A DNA stretch of 64,000 nt from positions 310,001-374,000 of the forward strand of contig NZ_AP019736.1 of NCBI RefSeq assembly GCF_006542685.1, given 5' to 3'. Shown one piece after another: positions 43,201-52,363 of this stretch. The first letter of the stretch is position 1; every line of letters starts with the position of its first letter. The position numbers and the translations under genes are program-made. The notes beneath the pieces were generated by a model. That model made no database searches. It was not told the DNA's origin and was given only the letters and a program-made list of their open reading frames with translations. The DNA is from Alistipes dispar (GTDB taxonomy: Bacteria; Bacteroidota; Bacteroidia; Bacteroidales; Rikenellaceae).

Positions 43201-44991
43201 TTAATCGGTCTGAAATTCGGGAACGACATTGCGGTTTTCCCATGCGGTAAAGGAATACTCCGGCTTCCGCGACAGCTCCTTGCGGGGATAGTGGCCGATG
43301 AAGTTGCTCCACCAGACGGCGACCGTTTTCCCTCCGATCCCCTTGAACGTGCAACGGCTTCCTATCGGAACAACGAACGCCTGTTTTTCCTGATCGATCC
43401 GGTACGCGCCGTCGCAACTTATCTCGACCAGATCGACATGGGTATAGATATAGACGGCTTCCTGCACGAAGTCCACGTAGAGCGTATCCCGAAACCTTTT
43501 CATGGGATGGCGGTACGGGTTTTCCGCTGAGACGAACTGCGTGAGGCCGCGATCCGCATACCAACCTCCGACTTTCGATCCGTCCACCGGTTTGAGAGGC
43601 ACGAGCGGCCCGTCGTCCAACGACAATATCATCATGCGATTGTCTTCGGACGTATAGGAGGAACTCCATTTTACGACCGTCATATTCTCTTTGTCGACGC
43701 TTCCCCGACCGCGGTGGGTAGTCCCACGCTTCCAGTAGGTATATATCGTCAGGAGATTATAAAAGTCGTGCGTAAACGTTTTCGTATAGCTGTACCCGTC
43801 CGTGTTGCTTACAGCCACCTCATAGACGAGGCAATGATTGTCGGCGGTATAGCAATCGCCGGGGAAGTAGTCCACGGGGAGAGTGTAAACGCCCGAAGGG
43901 GCGTCGAGCGGGAAGGTGACGGACGAGGTGAGCGGCTGCCCGTTGAAGAAGAAGGCCCCGTTCTTTCCTGCGACGAAGCGAACCGTCGCCGAAAGGTCGC
44001 CGGCCTTTTGCGGATCGTCCACGGTGATCGTAAGCTGCCGGCCGGGGTCGTACAGGCAATATCCCTCGAACCGATAGCCCTCGTAAGGGAAGTTGTCCGA
44101 AATCTCGACTTCGAACGCATCTACACGGGTATCGACCGCGTTTTCGCCCTTGATGACGATATTGAGCGTATATACCGTATTGCGGCGCACGTCGAAGTTG
44201 GTCGTATTGTTCTCTCCCAGATATACGTCGTACGTCAGCAGTTTGCCTTCACGCTGCGCTTTGATCCGCAGGAAAGTCGCTCCTTCGGGTGCGTTGCCGG
44301 CACATTTCTGCTCCTGAGAGGTTATTCCCGGCACTTCGCCCCGACAGTTCTCCGCCAAGAAGAACGTGCGCGATGCCTTGCGGTTCTCATACGATGCGAT
44401 CGCCGAAAGCTCGGAAGAGGTGAGCTCACGGGCCTGCTGATCCTCCGCAAACAGCGTGGTGACACTTGCCATATCCACCACCTGCACGGATTGGAGCTTC
44501 AGGTCGTAGTCCACCCCGTAGAAGGAGATGTTGCAGACGATTTTGGCCACGTTGCGCCGGACGGTGACCGTAGCCTCCGGCGTCCCTTTCCCGACCGTAC
44601 ATTCCGCATATCCGGACATGGGCAGCGACGTGTAACTTCGGGGTACGCGGAACTCATAGTCCGACAACGCCTCCCGGCTCATCGGGCCCATGTCTTCGTG
44701 CAGATTGGCTACGGCATACACATCGTACCGGCCGGCGGGAATGGAACGCTCCAATACGCCGCCCTGCACGTAAAAGTGCTGCGACGGGCGTATGCCCTGC
44801 GGATCGAAGAGGAAAACGTTCATGTCCTTGACGGCCCGTTCGTCCGCGGCCCGGGTAACCGCCTGCGTTTCTTCCGGACACACCCGCAGCGTAAAGCGGG
44901 TCGCAGACTCCGCAGCCGGAACAATGTCTTCTTTGGAACAACCGATCGCCAAAGCGAGCAGCGGCATAATTAAAATCAGTAGGTTTCTCAT
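43201..44991 (-). CDS. fimbrial/surface lipoprotein with DUF4906-like domain (first copy)
   Basis: 596 residues. Lipoprotein signal MRNLLILIMPLLALAIGCSK. The mature N-terminal domain matches Mfa/FimB-type fimbrial subunits: RFTLRVCPEETQAVTRAADE, VKDMNVFLFDPQGIRPSQHF, AGRYDVYAVANLHEDMGPMS, RRNVAKIVCNISFYG, and CRGEVPGITSQEQKC. The Arg near ETQAVTR is a candidate gingipain-type cleavage site used in these fimbriae. It likely forms the minor/anchor subunit of the appendage. Confidence 0.8.
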   Translation of the reverse strand: MRNLLILIMPLLALAIGCSKEDIVPAAESATRFTLRVCPEETQAVTRAADERAVKDMNVFLFDPQGIRPSQHFYVQGGVLERSIPAGRYDVYAVANLHEDMGPMSREALSDYEFRVPRSYTSLPMSGYAECTVGKGTPEATVTVRRNVAKIVCNISFYGVDYDLKLQSVQVVDMASVTTLFAEDQQARELTSSELSAIASYENRKASRTFFLAENCRGEVPGITSQEQKCAGNAPEGATFLRIKAQREGKLLTYDVYLGENNTTNFDVRRNTVYTLNIVIKGENAVDTRVDAFEVEISDNFPYEGYRFEGYCLYDPGRQLTITVDDPQKAGDLSATVRFVAGKNGAFFFNGQPLTSSVTFPLDAPSGVYTLPVDYFPGDCYTADNHCLVYEVAVSNTDGYSYTKTFTHDFYNLLTIYTYWKRGTTHRGRGSVDKENMTVVKWSSSYTSEDNRMMILSLDDGPLVPLKPVDGSKVGGWYADRGLTQFVSAENPYRHPMKRFRDTLYVDFVQEAVYIYTHVDLVEISCDGAYRIDQEKQAFVVPIGSRCTFKGIGGKTVAVWWSNFIGHYPRKELSRKPEYSFTAWENRNVVPEFQTD

Positions 44992-45053
44992 AATGAAAAA
45001 TGGAAAAAGGGGAAAGACAGGGACGATTGCACCCTGTCCCTTCCCTTCTGATG

Positions 45054-46121
45054 CTACATACCGATATTAACATCCTGATTGAACGGCCCTTCCCAGTCTG
45101 CGGGGGTGATCGTCACGGCCACGTCGGCACCCGTCAGGCCGCTGATGTTCACCGTTACGCGGCGGTAGGTATTGCGGTTGATAGCCTTACCCGAATCCCC
45201 GGCAAGTTCGCTCTCGTAACTTACGGGCATCTGGTCGTCCGTCGTTCCGAAATCCCCGTCATGATCGTAAATGCCTTCGAGGGTCAGCAGTACGCTCTCG
45301 GCAGCCATGTTGTCCTCATTGCCGTAGATATAGAACAAATTGGCATATTTCCCGCTCTGCTCTTTCGCTGCCTGCGTATGGCTGAAAGTCTGTGCTGCGA
45401 ACAGAGGCATGGTTCCCCCGGAATGTTCGCGGTTCTGGGTTCCTCCGGAATGCGACGTGCCGACGTCGAAATAGGAGACCGAGGATGCCGCACGGGAAAC
45501 GGTCGCCGAAGCGATCCGCACGCGACCCGGATAAGTCGCGGCGAACTTGCTGTCGGTCGTGGCCTGTACGGCTACTTTCGACACGAGCCTTTCGAGCGCG
45601 ATCTGCACGGTGGTCGTCTGCCCGGCCGCAGCGATGGCCTGCGTCGCCGAACCGGTCATAGTGAACCCTGCGGAGCGTTTGGCCTTCGTCGTCACCTCGT
45701 CGAACGTACCGTTATAGTCCGCGATCTCGCTCTCGGCCTGGCTTCGCAGGTCGTCCAGTGTGCCGATCCCGGAAAGGGCACTGCCGTTGGCGATGGCATA
45801 GAAACGGTACGTTTGCCCCGGTGCGGCGTCCGGTACGGGAATGGTCGCCGTCTGTCCCGAAATCTCCGCAGCGGTGAACTTGCGTTGCAGTACGGCGTCC
45901 CCGTTGCCGTCGAATACGAACAGCGTGAGCGTGCCTATCTTCTTCTCCCAGCTCTCGGCCGCGGCCGTCTGGTCGAAGAAGGCGCGGGTTTCGGGCGTCT
46001 TGTCCGTCAGGGTGATTTTCACTACGCTGCCCGTCGCCGAGTCTGCGATCTCGTCGGTGTGCTTGTTGCAGGAGGCCAGCATGGCCAGGGCAGCCGTGGC
46101 TGCCAAAATCATCTTTTTCAT
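45054..46121 (-). CDS. FimA/Mfa1-family major fimbrial subunit (fimbrillin)
   Basis: 355 residues from MKKMILAATAALAMLASCNK, a lipoprotein signal. VKITLTDKTPETRAFFDQTA contains a candidate Arg cleavage site; KKIGTLTLFVFDGNGDAVLQ and APGQTYRFYAIANGSALSGI match the transthyretin-like N-terminal domain of FimA/Mfa1; ALERLVSKVAVQATTD and NRNTYRRVTVNISGLTGADV lie in the C-terminal domain. Donor-strand polymerisation after Arg cleavage builds the fimbria in this family. First gene of the surface operon, 59 bases after traO with no promoter seen between them. Confidence 0.85.
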   Translation of the reverse strand: MKKMILAATAALAMLASCNKHTDEIADSATGSVVKITLTDKTPETRAFFDQTAAAESWEKKIGTLTLFVFDGNGDAVLQRKFTAAEISGQTATIPVPDAAPGQTYRFYAIANGSALSGIGTLDDLRSQAESEIADYNGTFDEVTTKAKRSAGFTMTGSATQAIAAAGQTTTVQIALERLVSKVAVQATTDSKFAATYPGRVRIASATVSRAASSVSYFDVGTSHSGGTQNREHSGGTMPLFAAQTFSHTQAAKEQSGKYANLFYIYGNEDNMAAESVLLTLEGIYDHDGDFGTTDDQMPVSYESELAGDSGKAINRNTYRRVTVNISGLTGADVAVTITPADWEGPFNQDVNIGM

Positions 46122-46180
46122 AGATTTAATTGATTTTATGCCGTTTCGTGCGGCGGTTAATAAAAAGTGGTGGATGAATG

Positions 46181-46765
46181 TCAGTCGATGATGAATTTCA
46201 GTCCTATTCCGAACTGCGTGTGGAAATGCCCTGTCGTCGTGCCCCAAAGCACACGCTCGCGGCCCGATATGCAGAGCACGATGCGGTCGGTGATATAGGC
46301 TTCGGCCTCCAGCGTCACCGCGCCTCCGTAGAGGAATCCCTCGCGGCTTCGGATCGTGGAGCCGTCGTACAGCATTTTATCTCCCCAGTTCACCGTCTCG
46401 TACCCCAACAGGGCCGAGCCGCCGATGTAGAGGAAGAAGGTCTTGGAGCCGTCCGCGAGAAACTTATAGTAGTAGCCCCCTTCGCCCGTGAACTGCGCCA
46501 CGGGGATACTCCCTGCTTTGTAGGGGTAATTGCGGCAGAGGTACTCCGCCCCGAAGACCCACTTGTTCGCACGGCCCGCATAACGGTTCATGGCCGCTCC
46601 GAAGTAGTACCCCGTGGTGCTGCGCCCGGAGGCGGAGTACCAGCCGTCCGCCATGCCCGCGCGTACCTCCAGCCCCCGCATTCCGGGCAGGGTACGCTGG
46701 GCATGGGCCTCCGGAGCCAAAGCCAGACCGAGGGCCAGCGATAGCAGCAATGCCAACCGTTTCAT
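46181..46765 (-). CDS. traO: conjugal transfer protein TraO
   Basis: 194 residues. Signal peptide MKRLALLLSLALGLALAPEA. Outer-membrane style beta-strands (GLEVRAGMADGWYSASGRST, YYFGAAMNRYAGRANKWVFG, LYGGAVTLEAEAYITDRIVL) match TraO of Bacteroides conjugative transposons. It begins one base after the traN stop codon. Probably part of the outer-membrane portion of the transfer channel. Confidence 0.9.
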   Translation of the reverse strand: MKRLALLLSLALGLALAPEAHAQRTLPGMRGLEVRAGMADGWYSASGRSTTGYYFGAAMNRYAGRANKWVFGAEYLCRNYPYKAGSIPVAQFTGEGGYYYKFLADGSKTFFLYIGGSALLGYETVNWGDKMLYDGSTIRSREGFLYGGAVTLEAEAYITDRIVLCISGRERVLWGTTTGHFHTQFGIGLKFIID

Positions 46766-46766
46766 G

Positions 46767-47807
46767 CTATTTGACCTTTAATTCGTTGATGACCTCGGCA
46801 CGCACCAGATCGGCGTTTTCGACCGTAAAGGTCTGGTGGCGTCCGCCTTCTTTCTCGTAGAGTTCCACCACGAGGTGCTTGTCGTCGGGAATGGTGAACT
46901 TCGGAAGCGTGAAGACCATGCGCTCGCTGCTCTTGCCCCGAATCACCTGCACGTTGTTGTGGGCACGCAGGGGCCGGATGACCTGCTCCTGAATGGCCGT
47001 GCGCTTGGCGACCTTCTTATCCGCGATCTTGAAGGTGAGGTGATCGACCTCGAAAGGCACGTTCGAGGAGTTCTTCAGTTGCAGGTGGAAATAGAGCAGC
47101 CCGTTGTGCGAATAGATGCCTTTGAGTAGATACTGGATGCCGAAACGCTTGCAGCCGATATGCTTTACCTCGCGGCGGTCGTTCTTGTAGATCGACTTCA
47201 TAATGAGCTTCACCAGCAGCGGCGATTCGCTCCCCAGCTCCTCCATGTAGATCTCCAGCGCGTTGTTGGGGCGATTCACCGCCTCGCCGTCGTGCAGGAA
47301 GTCGGTCATCTCGACCGACAGTTTCACAGGCTCGTCGGCATACTTGACATTGAAGGTGTAATAGGCGCCGTCTTCCGTTATCACCGAGAGGTTGCTCTCG
47401 CGCGAGAAGTCGCGCAGGGCTGCCTTGACGCGCAAAACATTCTCCGTGCCGTCGGCTTTGGCGGCCAAAAGGTCTGCCGAGCCCAGATCGACGTAGCGGA
47501 TGGCCGAGGGGAAAATAACGTGCGTGGTCTTGTTGAAGGTCACCTCCAGCGCGTAAGGCGGGATCATGCGGTCGAAGGTCAGCGGACGGGTCAGCCCGCC
47601 GAAGTAGTCGCCCGTCGAAGGTGTCGCGGCAGCCGGTATGTCCGGCGCTGCGGTTTCGGCTATCTCCTGCGCCGAAGCGCCCGTTACGCATCCTAAAAGT
47701 GCGAACGATAAAAGGATTTTTTTAACTGCGCCCGGCTTGTTTTCTTTCGCTGCCGGCGAGCAAAGGTTTTGCGAGCGGACTGTGCTCTCGATTTTCTTTC
47801 GGTTCAT
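46767..47807 (-). CDS. traN: conjugal transfer protein TraN
   Basis: 346 residues. An N-terminal stretch of about 27 residues precedes the hydrophobic signal VKKILLSFALLGCVTGASAQ; no later ATG fits better, so the ATG at 47807 is kept. YALEVTFNKTTHVIFPSAIR and VDLGSADLLAAKADGTENVL are the VirB9-like blocks of TraN (DUF4138). Periplasmic part of the type IV secretion outer-membrane core, with TraM. Confidence 0.92.
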   Translation of the reverse strand: MNRKKIESTVRSQNLCSPAAKENKPGAVKKILLSFALLGCVTGASAQEIAETAAPDIPAAATPSTGDYFGGLTRPLTFDRMIPPYALEVTFNKTTHVIFPSAIRYVDLGSADLLAAKADGTENVLRVKAALRDFSRESNLSVITEDGAYYTFNVKYADEPVKLSVEMTDFLHDGEAVNRPNNALEIYMEELGSESPLLVKLIMKSIYKNDRREVKHIGCKRFGIQYLLKGIYSHNGLLYFHLQLKNSSNVPFEVDHLTFKIADKKVAKRTAIQEQVIRPLRAHNNVQVIRGKSSERMVFTLPKFTIPDDKHLVVELYEKEGGRHQTFTVENADLVRAEVINELKVK

Positions 47808-47859
47808 AACTCGTCTTTCTTTAATGTGTTCGGTTTATGGATATTCAGTGGCTTGCGTG

Positions 47860-49215
47860 TTATTCCAGCGGGGGCAGCAGCAGGACACGGTACCCTGCTT
47901 TGAGCGTCACCTTGACCTGCCGCATCTTCTGCCCGACGTACTGCGCCGTGCCTTGTATGACGCTGCGCCCCAGATCGGAGAGCAGTTGCGTCCCCGCATC
48001 GTCCGTAATGGTGATACTGCTTCCCAATCCTGAACCCGCATTGGCGGCGATCTCCTTCACGGCGCTGATCTCGTCGGATGCGGGGACGCTGATGCCCTCG
48101 CCTCCGTCCATGTCATAAACCAGCAACTCGACCGGTATCACGCTGCCCCGATATTGCACGGCGCTGACCGTGATCATCATGCGCTCTCCGTCGATGCGGG
48201 CCGTGCCCGTAAGTACGGTGTTCGCGGGGATCAGCACGCCGCCGGCCCTCATCGACTCAGTAAGGCGCAGGGGTACCTCCTTGCCGTCCGTCACGGTCGT
48301 CGTGCGATAAATACAGGCTCCGATGCTGTTTTTCTGTACGGGGTTCTCGTTACCCGCCGCAGTATTGAATCCCCAGTTGCGAGGCTTCGTGAACTCCGCG
48401 ACGAATACCGAATCGGGCATCGGGGCCGCGAGGCGCGATACGACCTCTCGGCGCACTTGGGCGACGGGTTGCACGGTGCTCCTGCCGCTGCGGGATGCAC
48501 CGCCCGTCGGGGTGGTCTGGACGGCTTCCGCCGCACCGCCCGCATTTTGCCCTCCGTTCATGTATTTCGAGGCCAGTTGGTAGGATTTCTCGATCAGTGC
48601 CAGTTGTTGCTCCTCGGCGCTCTGCCGGGCCTGTTCGTCCTCCAACTGCGCTTCGAGCCGGTCGATGCGTTCCTGCAACTCCTTCTCTCTGTCGCTTTCG
48701 GCCTCGTTCTGCGTCTCTTCATAGAAGCTGCCTATCTGACGGTTCAGGTCGTGGTACGCACCCACCGATGAGTGCAGGGTTCCGCTCTCGAAGCGCGAGG
48801 GGTTCTCGTAGTATTCTACGGGTTTGGGGGCCATGCGCATCTCCCTTTCCTCGCGTGCGGTCCGTTCCTCCTCGCTCTCGGGTTCCTCGCCCAGCGAGAA
48901 GGCGAAATCTTCCAGCGAGCGCATCTTGGCCTCCTGTTTGGCCTTCATCTCCTGCTGCACATAGGCGTCGCGTTTGTCGGCGACAATGCCGCTCTGCTCC
49001 GGCGTGGGCAGGCTGGTATTGAGCCCCGCCTGTTCGGTGGCCTCCTCACCGCCCGAAGGGGCGAAAATGAGCCACATGATCGCGGCGAAGACCAGCAGCA
49101 TCAGCGGGAAGACGATCATCTTGCGCCGCTGCTGTATTTGCTGCTCGGTAAGCTCCTTCGCGGGCTTCTCCGGCGCAGGCTGTTCGTTACTGCCGTGTTT
49201 CTCGTTCTCTTTCAT
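47860..49215 (-). CDS. traM: conjugal transfer protein TraM (VirB10-like)
   Basis: 451 residues. One inner-membrane segment (MIVFPLMLLVFAAIMWLIFA) near 35, a long coiled coil (DREKELQERIDRLEAQLEDE), then a beta-barrel C-terminal domain (SIGACIYRTTTVTDGKEVPL, IPANTVLTGTARIDGERMMI, AGSGLGSSITITDDAGTQLL). This is the VirB10-like scaffold bridging both membranes. Its start overlaps traL by 29 bases. Confidence 0.93.
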   Translation of the reverse strand: MKENEKHGSNEQPAPEKPAKELTEQQIQQRRKMIVFPLMLLVFAAIMWLIFAPSGGEEATEQAGLNTSLPTPEQSGIVADKRDAYVQQEMKAKQEAKMRSLEDFAFSLGEEPESEEERTAREEREMRMAPKPVEYYENPSRFESGTLHSSVGAYHDLNRQIGSFYEETQNEAESDREKELQERIDRLEAQLEDEQARQSAEEQQLALIEKSYQLASKYMNGGQNAGGAAEAVQTTPTGGASRSGRSTVQPVAQVRREVVSRLAAPMPDSVFVAEFTKPRNWGFNTAAGNENPVQKNSIGACIYRTTTVTDGKEVPLRLTESMRAGGVLIPANTVLTGTARIDGERMMITVSAVQYRGSVIPVELLVYDMDGGEGISVPASDEISAVKEIAANAGSGLGSSITITDDAGTQLLSDLGRSVIQGTAQYVGQKMRQVKVTLKAGYRVLLLPPLE

Positions 49216-49570
49216 AATCGGTCGTGTTTAATCGTTCGGAGCTGTCCGCCCCGGACTGTGTTCGTTCTGTTTCAGCGGGAAAGGCTGCTTCCTGCTGCGG
49301 CTTTGGATCTGAATTTCCGAAGGATTCCGGCTTGAGCCTCTGCTCCGGCTGCGGTGCAAGCCGTCGCAGGTGTTCGATCCGTATCCGCTCCCCGTCGTTG
49401 CGCCCCAGAGAGTATATCGCCGAAACGGTGCTATACAGCGACAGTGCGGCGAAGAGCACGAAGAGCGTAATGATCGCAATAACCCTCTTGTCGGGACTGA
49501 TCGCCCCGCACACGCGCCGCAGCCGATCCTCGATCCGCTCTCCGGCGCGTTTTATCCATTTCCGTATCAT
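49187..49570 (-). CDS. traL: conjugal transfer protein TraL (DUF3989)
   Basis: 127 residues. A basic N-terminus (MIRKWIKRAGERIEDRLRR) and one membrane segment (VIAIITLFVLFAALSLYSTV) are followed by a Pro/Gln-rich tail. This matches the DUF3989/TraL class. Located between traK and traM as in CTnDOT. Confidence 0.85.
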   Translation of the reverse strand: MIRKWIKRAGERIEDRLRRVCGAISPDKRVIAIITLFVLFAALSLYSTVSAIYSLGRNDGERIRIEHLRRLAPQPEQRLKPESFGNSDPKPQQEAAFPAETERTQSGADSSERLNTTDYERERETRQ

Positions 49571-49573
49571 AAT

Positions 49574-50197
49574 TTATCGTGCTATGACCCGCAGATCGCG
49601 GTTTTCGACAATCTCGAAGCGCTCCATTGTAAAACCCTGCGGGTTGTTGTCCGAGCGCACCGAGTTGATGAGGTTGCAGCGCGTGATGAGCGAGCGTTCG
49701 GTAACGTTGCTCTCGCGTATAATCATCTGCCGTGCATAGGTCGTTACGCGGTACGGATAGGTATTGAAGTCGCAGACCACCGAATCGACCTGCACCTGCT
49801 GATTGATGTTGCCCGCCACCACGCGGTTGTAGTAGCCCTTCTCCTGAAGATCCTGCGAGTAGTGGTAGGCGCTCTTGTCGCATAGGAACAGGGCGCGGTT
49901 GATGTTGCTCTCGATGGCCGCCCGGTCGGGCGCCAGCGTGAAGAAGAGCTCGTGGAAGCGGCGGACGTGCTCCCGCGCCTCGACGGGCCGGTTCTGGCTG
50001 AGGTCTTGCGAGAGGGCCAGCATCAGCGACTTGCCCTGATCGAGCACATAGATCTTCTCGCGCTGGCGCTGGGCGAACTGGTAGCTCTTCACGACGCTGA
50101 ACACGGCCACCACGGCGCACAGTCCGAGGAAGACGAGCGTGAAGAGCCGTATCTGCCGGAAGCTCGTTTCGATGTTTTTCAACGATTTGAATTCCAT
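49574..50197 (-). CDS. traK: conjugal transfer protein TraK (VirB8-like)
   Basis: 207 residues. MEFKSLKNIETSFRQIRLFT, then a membrane helix (LVFLGLCAVVAVFSVVKSY), and a periplasmic NTF2-like domain ending MERFEIVENRDLRVIAR. This is the well conserved TraK family, structurally VirB8-like. Spaced 3 bases from traL. Confidence 0.93.
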   Translation of the reverse strand: MEFKSLKNIETSFRQIRLFTLVFLGLCAVVAVFSVVKSYQFAQRQREKIYVLDQGKSLMLALSQDLSQNRPVEAREHVRRFHELFFTLAPDRAAIESNINRALFLCDKSAYHYSQDLQEKGYYNRVVAGNINQQVQVDSVVCDFNTYPYRVTTYARQMIIRESNVTERSLITRCNLINSVRSDNNPQGFTMERFEIVENRDLRVIAR

Positions 50198-50299
50198 TTT
50201 TTGTCGTTTTATCGGGTTTATCTCTTCTATTGAGCCGCACAGAAAAAGGTGCGGCTGACATGCGGTTCAATCGCTACAAAAGCGATCGGCTGCATTCCA

Positions 50300-51379
50300 T
50301 CAATGGCCGCCGGACGACCCTCCGCCATCCTTCGTGGCGAGGTTATCGCCTTGGGGGCCGCTGTCGTCGCTCTCGCCGTATTTCGATTTGCCGCCGCGCC
50401 CAAAGGCTTTGCCGATCAAAGCTCCGGTCACGCCGCCCGCGACACCGGCAGCGAACGACGAAGCGCGGTTGACGCCGCCCAGTCCCGAACCGCCGCCCGC
50501 CTGCACGATCCACTCGGCTACGGTCGGCACGGTGAAATAGCCGATGATCCCGATAATCAGGAAGATGATATAGACGCCGTTCGAGCCGTCCGGGATGTAG
50601 CTGGGGTCTTGCAGCGCCGCAATGTCGGCCTGAAGCATCAACACCTGTATCTTGGCCAGCACGGCCGAGAAGAGGTCGGCTACGGGCAGCCACAGATAGA
50701 CGCAGATGTATTTTGAGAGCCAGTGCGTGAGCGTTCCCTGAAAACCGTCGTAAACGGAGAGCGCGAACGACAGCGGGCCGAGAATGGAGAGCACGACCAG
50801 AAAGAACGTCCGCAGCGTGTCCACCGTGAGTCCTGCGGCGTTGAACAGCAGCTCGAAGAAGTCGCGCACCAGCTCTCGGAACCACATCTTGATTCCGTGC
50901 CACGTCCGCTCCCACCACATACTGATTATTTCGCCCAGATCCGTAATGCCCAGTTCGGCGAGCTGTTGGTCGTACACCTCGTCGTCCACCAGCCACGCCT
51001 TGCCTTCGCGCACGCGGGCCTCGTATTCGAGATCGTCCCGCTGCTTCTGGTAGGCGGCGATGTCCGTCGTCTGCCCTTCGAGGATGGCGTGCGTGCCCTG
51101 CACCACGGGCGAAAGCACGGCGTTCACCGTCCCCAGCACGACGGTCGGAAACATAATGATACACAGCCCGATGGCGAAGGGGCGCAGCAGCGGGAACACG
51201 TCGATAGGCTCGGCCGAGGCCAGCGCCTTCCATACCCGATAGGCCACGTAAAAAAGCGCTCCCAGACCGGCCACGCCTTTGGCGATGCCGACCATATCCC
51301 CGCACAGGGGCAGCATCTCCTGATAGAGATTGCGCAGCACTTGGTGCAGGTTGTCGAAATTTGTTGCGAGCGGTGTCAT
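50300..51379 (-). CDS. traJ: conjugal transfer protein TraJ (VirB6-like)
   Basis: 359 residues from MTPLATNFDNLHQVLRNLYQ (a TTG three codons upstream is less likely). Several membrane segments (FPLLRPFAIGLCIIMFPTVV, TFFLVVLSILGPLSFALSVY, VYIIFLIIGIIGYFTVPTVA) and a Gly/Ser-rich tail (GGKSKYGESDDSGPQGDNLA). Polytopic inner-membrane channel component of the transfer system. Confidence 0.92.
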   Translation of the reverse strand: MTPLATNFDNLHQVLRNLYQEMLPLCGDMVGIAKGVAGLGALFYVAYRVWKALASAEPIDVFPLLRPFAIGLCIIMFPTVVLGTVNAVLSPVVQGTHAILEGQTTDIAAYQKQRDDLEYEARVREGKAWLVDDEVYDQQLAELGITDLGEIISMWWERTWHGIKMWFRELVRDFFELLFNAAGLTVDTLRTFFLVVLSILGPLSFALSVYDGFQGTLTHWLSKYICVYLWLPVADLFSAVLAKIQVLMLQADIAALQDPSYIPDGSNGVYIIFLIIGIIGYFTVPTVAEWIVQAGGGSGLGGVNRASSFAAGVAGGVTGALIGKAFGRGGKSKYGESDDSGPQGDNLATKDGGGSSGGH

Positions 51380-51381
51380 GG

Positions 51382-52002
51382 CTACCAATATCTTTCGGAG
51401 GGTTTGCCGTAGAGCGCCTGCACGCGGGCGGCATCGCCTTTGGACTGGCTGCGCAGGAACGAAACGGAGATCGCCTTGTCGGTATAATAGCGCGTGAGGT
51501 TACGGTAGCGCAGCATCCGGGTATAGATCTGATCCACTACGTCCATGCGCTCCTTGTCCGAGAGCGAGAGGCCATTGCCGGAGGTCACGATGTTCTTCAG
51601 CTCCGTGACCAGCGCCCCGCCTTCCTCCAGCAGCCGGGCGTAACCGGCCGAGATGGCCGCCAGCTCGCCGGGGGTGAAGTTGCGGTCTGTGACCATACGG
51701 TTGAATCCCGACATGTAAATATCCGTGATCTCGCTGACCATCTCGATCGTGAGCTTCACCTTGCGGGCGTCCTTGATGATGTTGTGCACCGATTTCAGGG
51801 CGTCGTAATACGCCTTGCTTTGGTTATAAATCTTTACGCTCTCTTGCAGGGACTTAATCATGTTGGATGCCGTCGTGGAACTCTGCACGGCACTCTTGAT
51901 GTTCTGTACGAGGTTGGACGGGTCGATGACCGTCCACTGCGCCGCGGCCCGCTGGGTGAAGCAGGCCGGAACGAGGCACATGAGCCATATCCATCGTTTC
52001 AT
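51382..52002 (-). CDS. traI: conjugal transfer protein TraI (DUF4141)
   Basis: 206 residues. Signal peptide MKRWIWLMCLVPACFTQRAA, then a helical body (WTVIDPSNLVQNIKSAVQSS, KVKLTIEMVSEITDIYMSGF, DAARVQALYGKPSERYW). Matches DUF4141/TraI and resembles VirB5-type periplasmic components. It ends 3 bases before traJ starts. Confidence 0.9.
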   Translation of the reverse strand: MKRWIWLMCLVPACFTQRAAAQWTVIDPSNLVQNIKSAVQSSTTASNMIKSLQESVKIYNQSKAYYDALKSVHNIIKDARKVKLTIEMVSEITDIYMSGFNRMVTDRNFTPGELAAISAGYARLLEEGGALVTELKNIVTSGNGLSLSDKERMDVVDQIYTRMLRYRNLTRYYTDKAISVSFLRSQSKGDAARVQALYGKPSERYW

Positions 52003-52041
52003 TTTCTTTCGTTGTTTTATGGGTTTTACATTCGCGGGATT

Positions 52042-52353
52042 TTATTCCTCCGCGCGGTAGTAGTCGCCGTATCCCGCGAGGGTCAGTACGTCGCGTTCGT
52101 GGTCGTAGGAAAGACCGATGCGGCCCCACAGGTCGAAGTAACAGAGGCCCCACATCTGCCGCAGCGGACGCCGCAGCACGGTCTTCGCATCGTAGGCGAA
52201 GGCCACGTGGTAGCCGCCGGCCCGGCGTGCTTCGTTGTGGTATATCCGTACCTCCGGCGACCCTTCGCGGCTGCACCAGCGGCCCGCGATCTCCGACATC
52301 CTGAAGTAGAGGTGCGAGGCCGGTATGGGGTATTCGTTATTTCTCCTGCACAT
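52042..52353 (-). CDS. DUF3876-like protein, copy 2
   Basis: 103 residues. AGRWCSREGSPEVRIYHNEA, WGRIGLSYDHERDVLTLAGY resemble the DUF3876 domain of the neighbour upstream. Small, without signal peptide. DUF3876 genes commonly sit between traG and traI, where CTnDOT has traH. Confidence 0.65.
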   Translation of the reverse strand: MCRRNNEYPIPASHLYFRMSEIAGRWCSREGSPEVRIYHNEARRAGGYHVAFAYDAKTVLRRPLRQMWGLCYFDLWGRIGLSYDHERDVLTLAGYGDYYRAEE

Positions 52354-52363
52354 GGCCGCCTCC

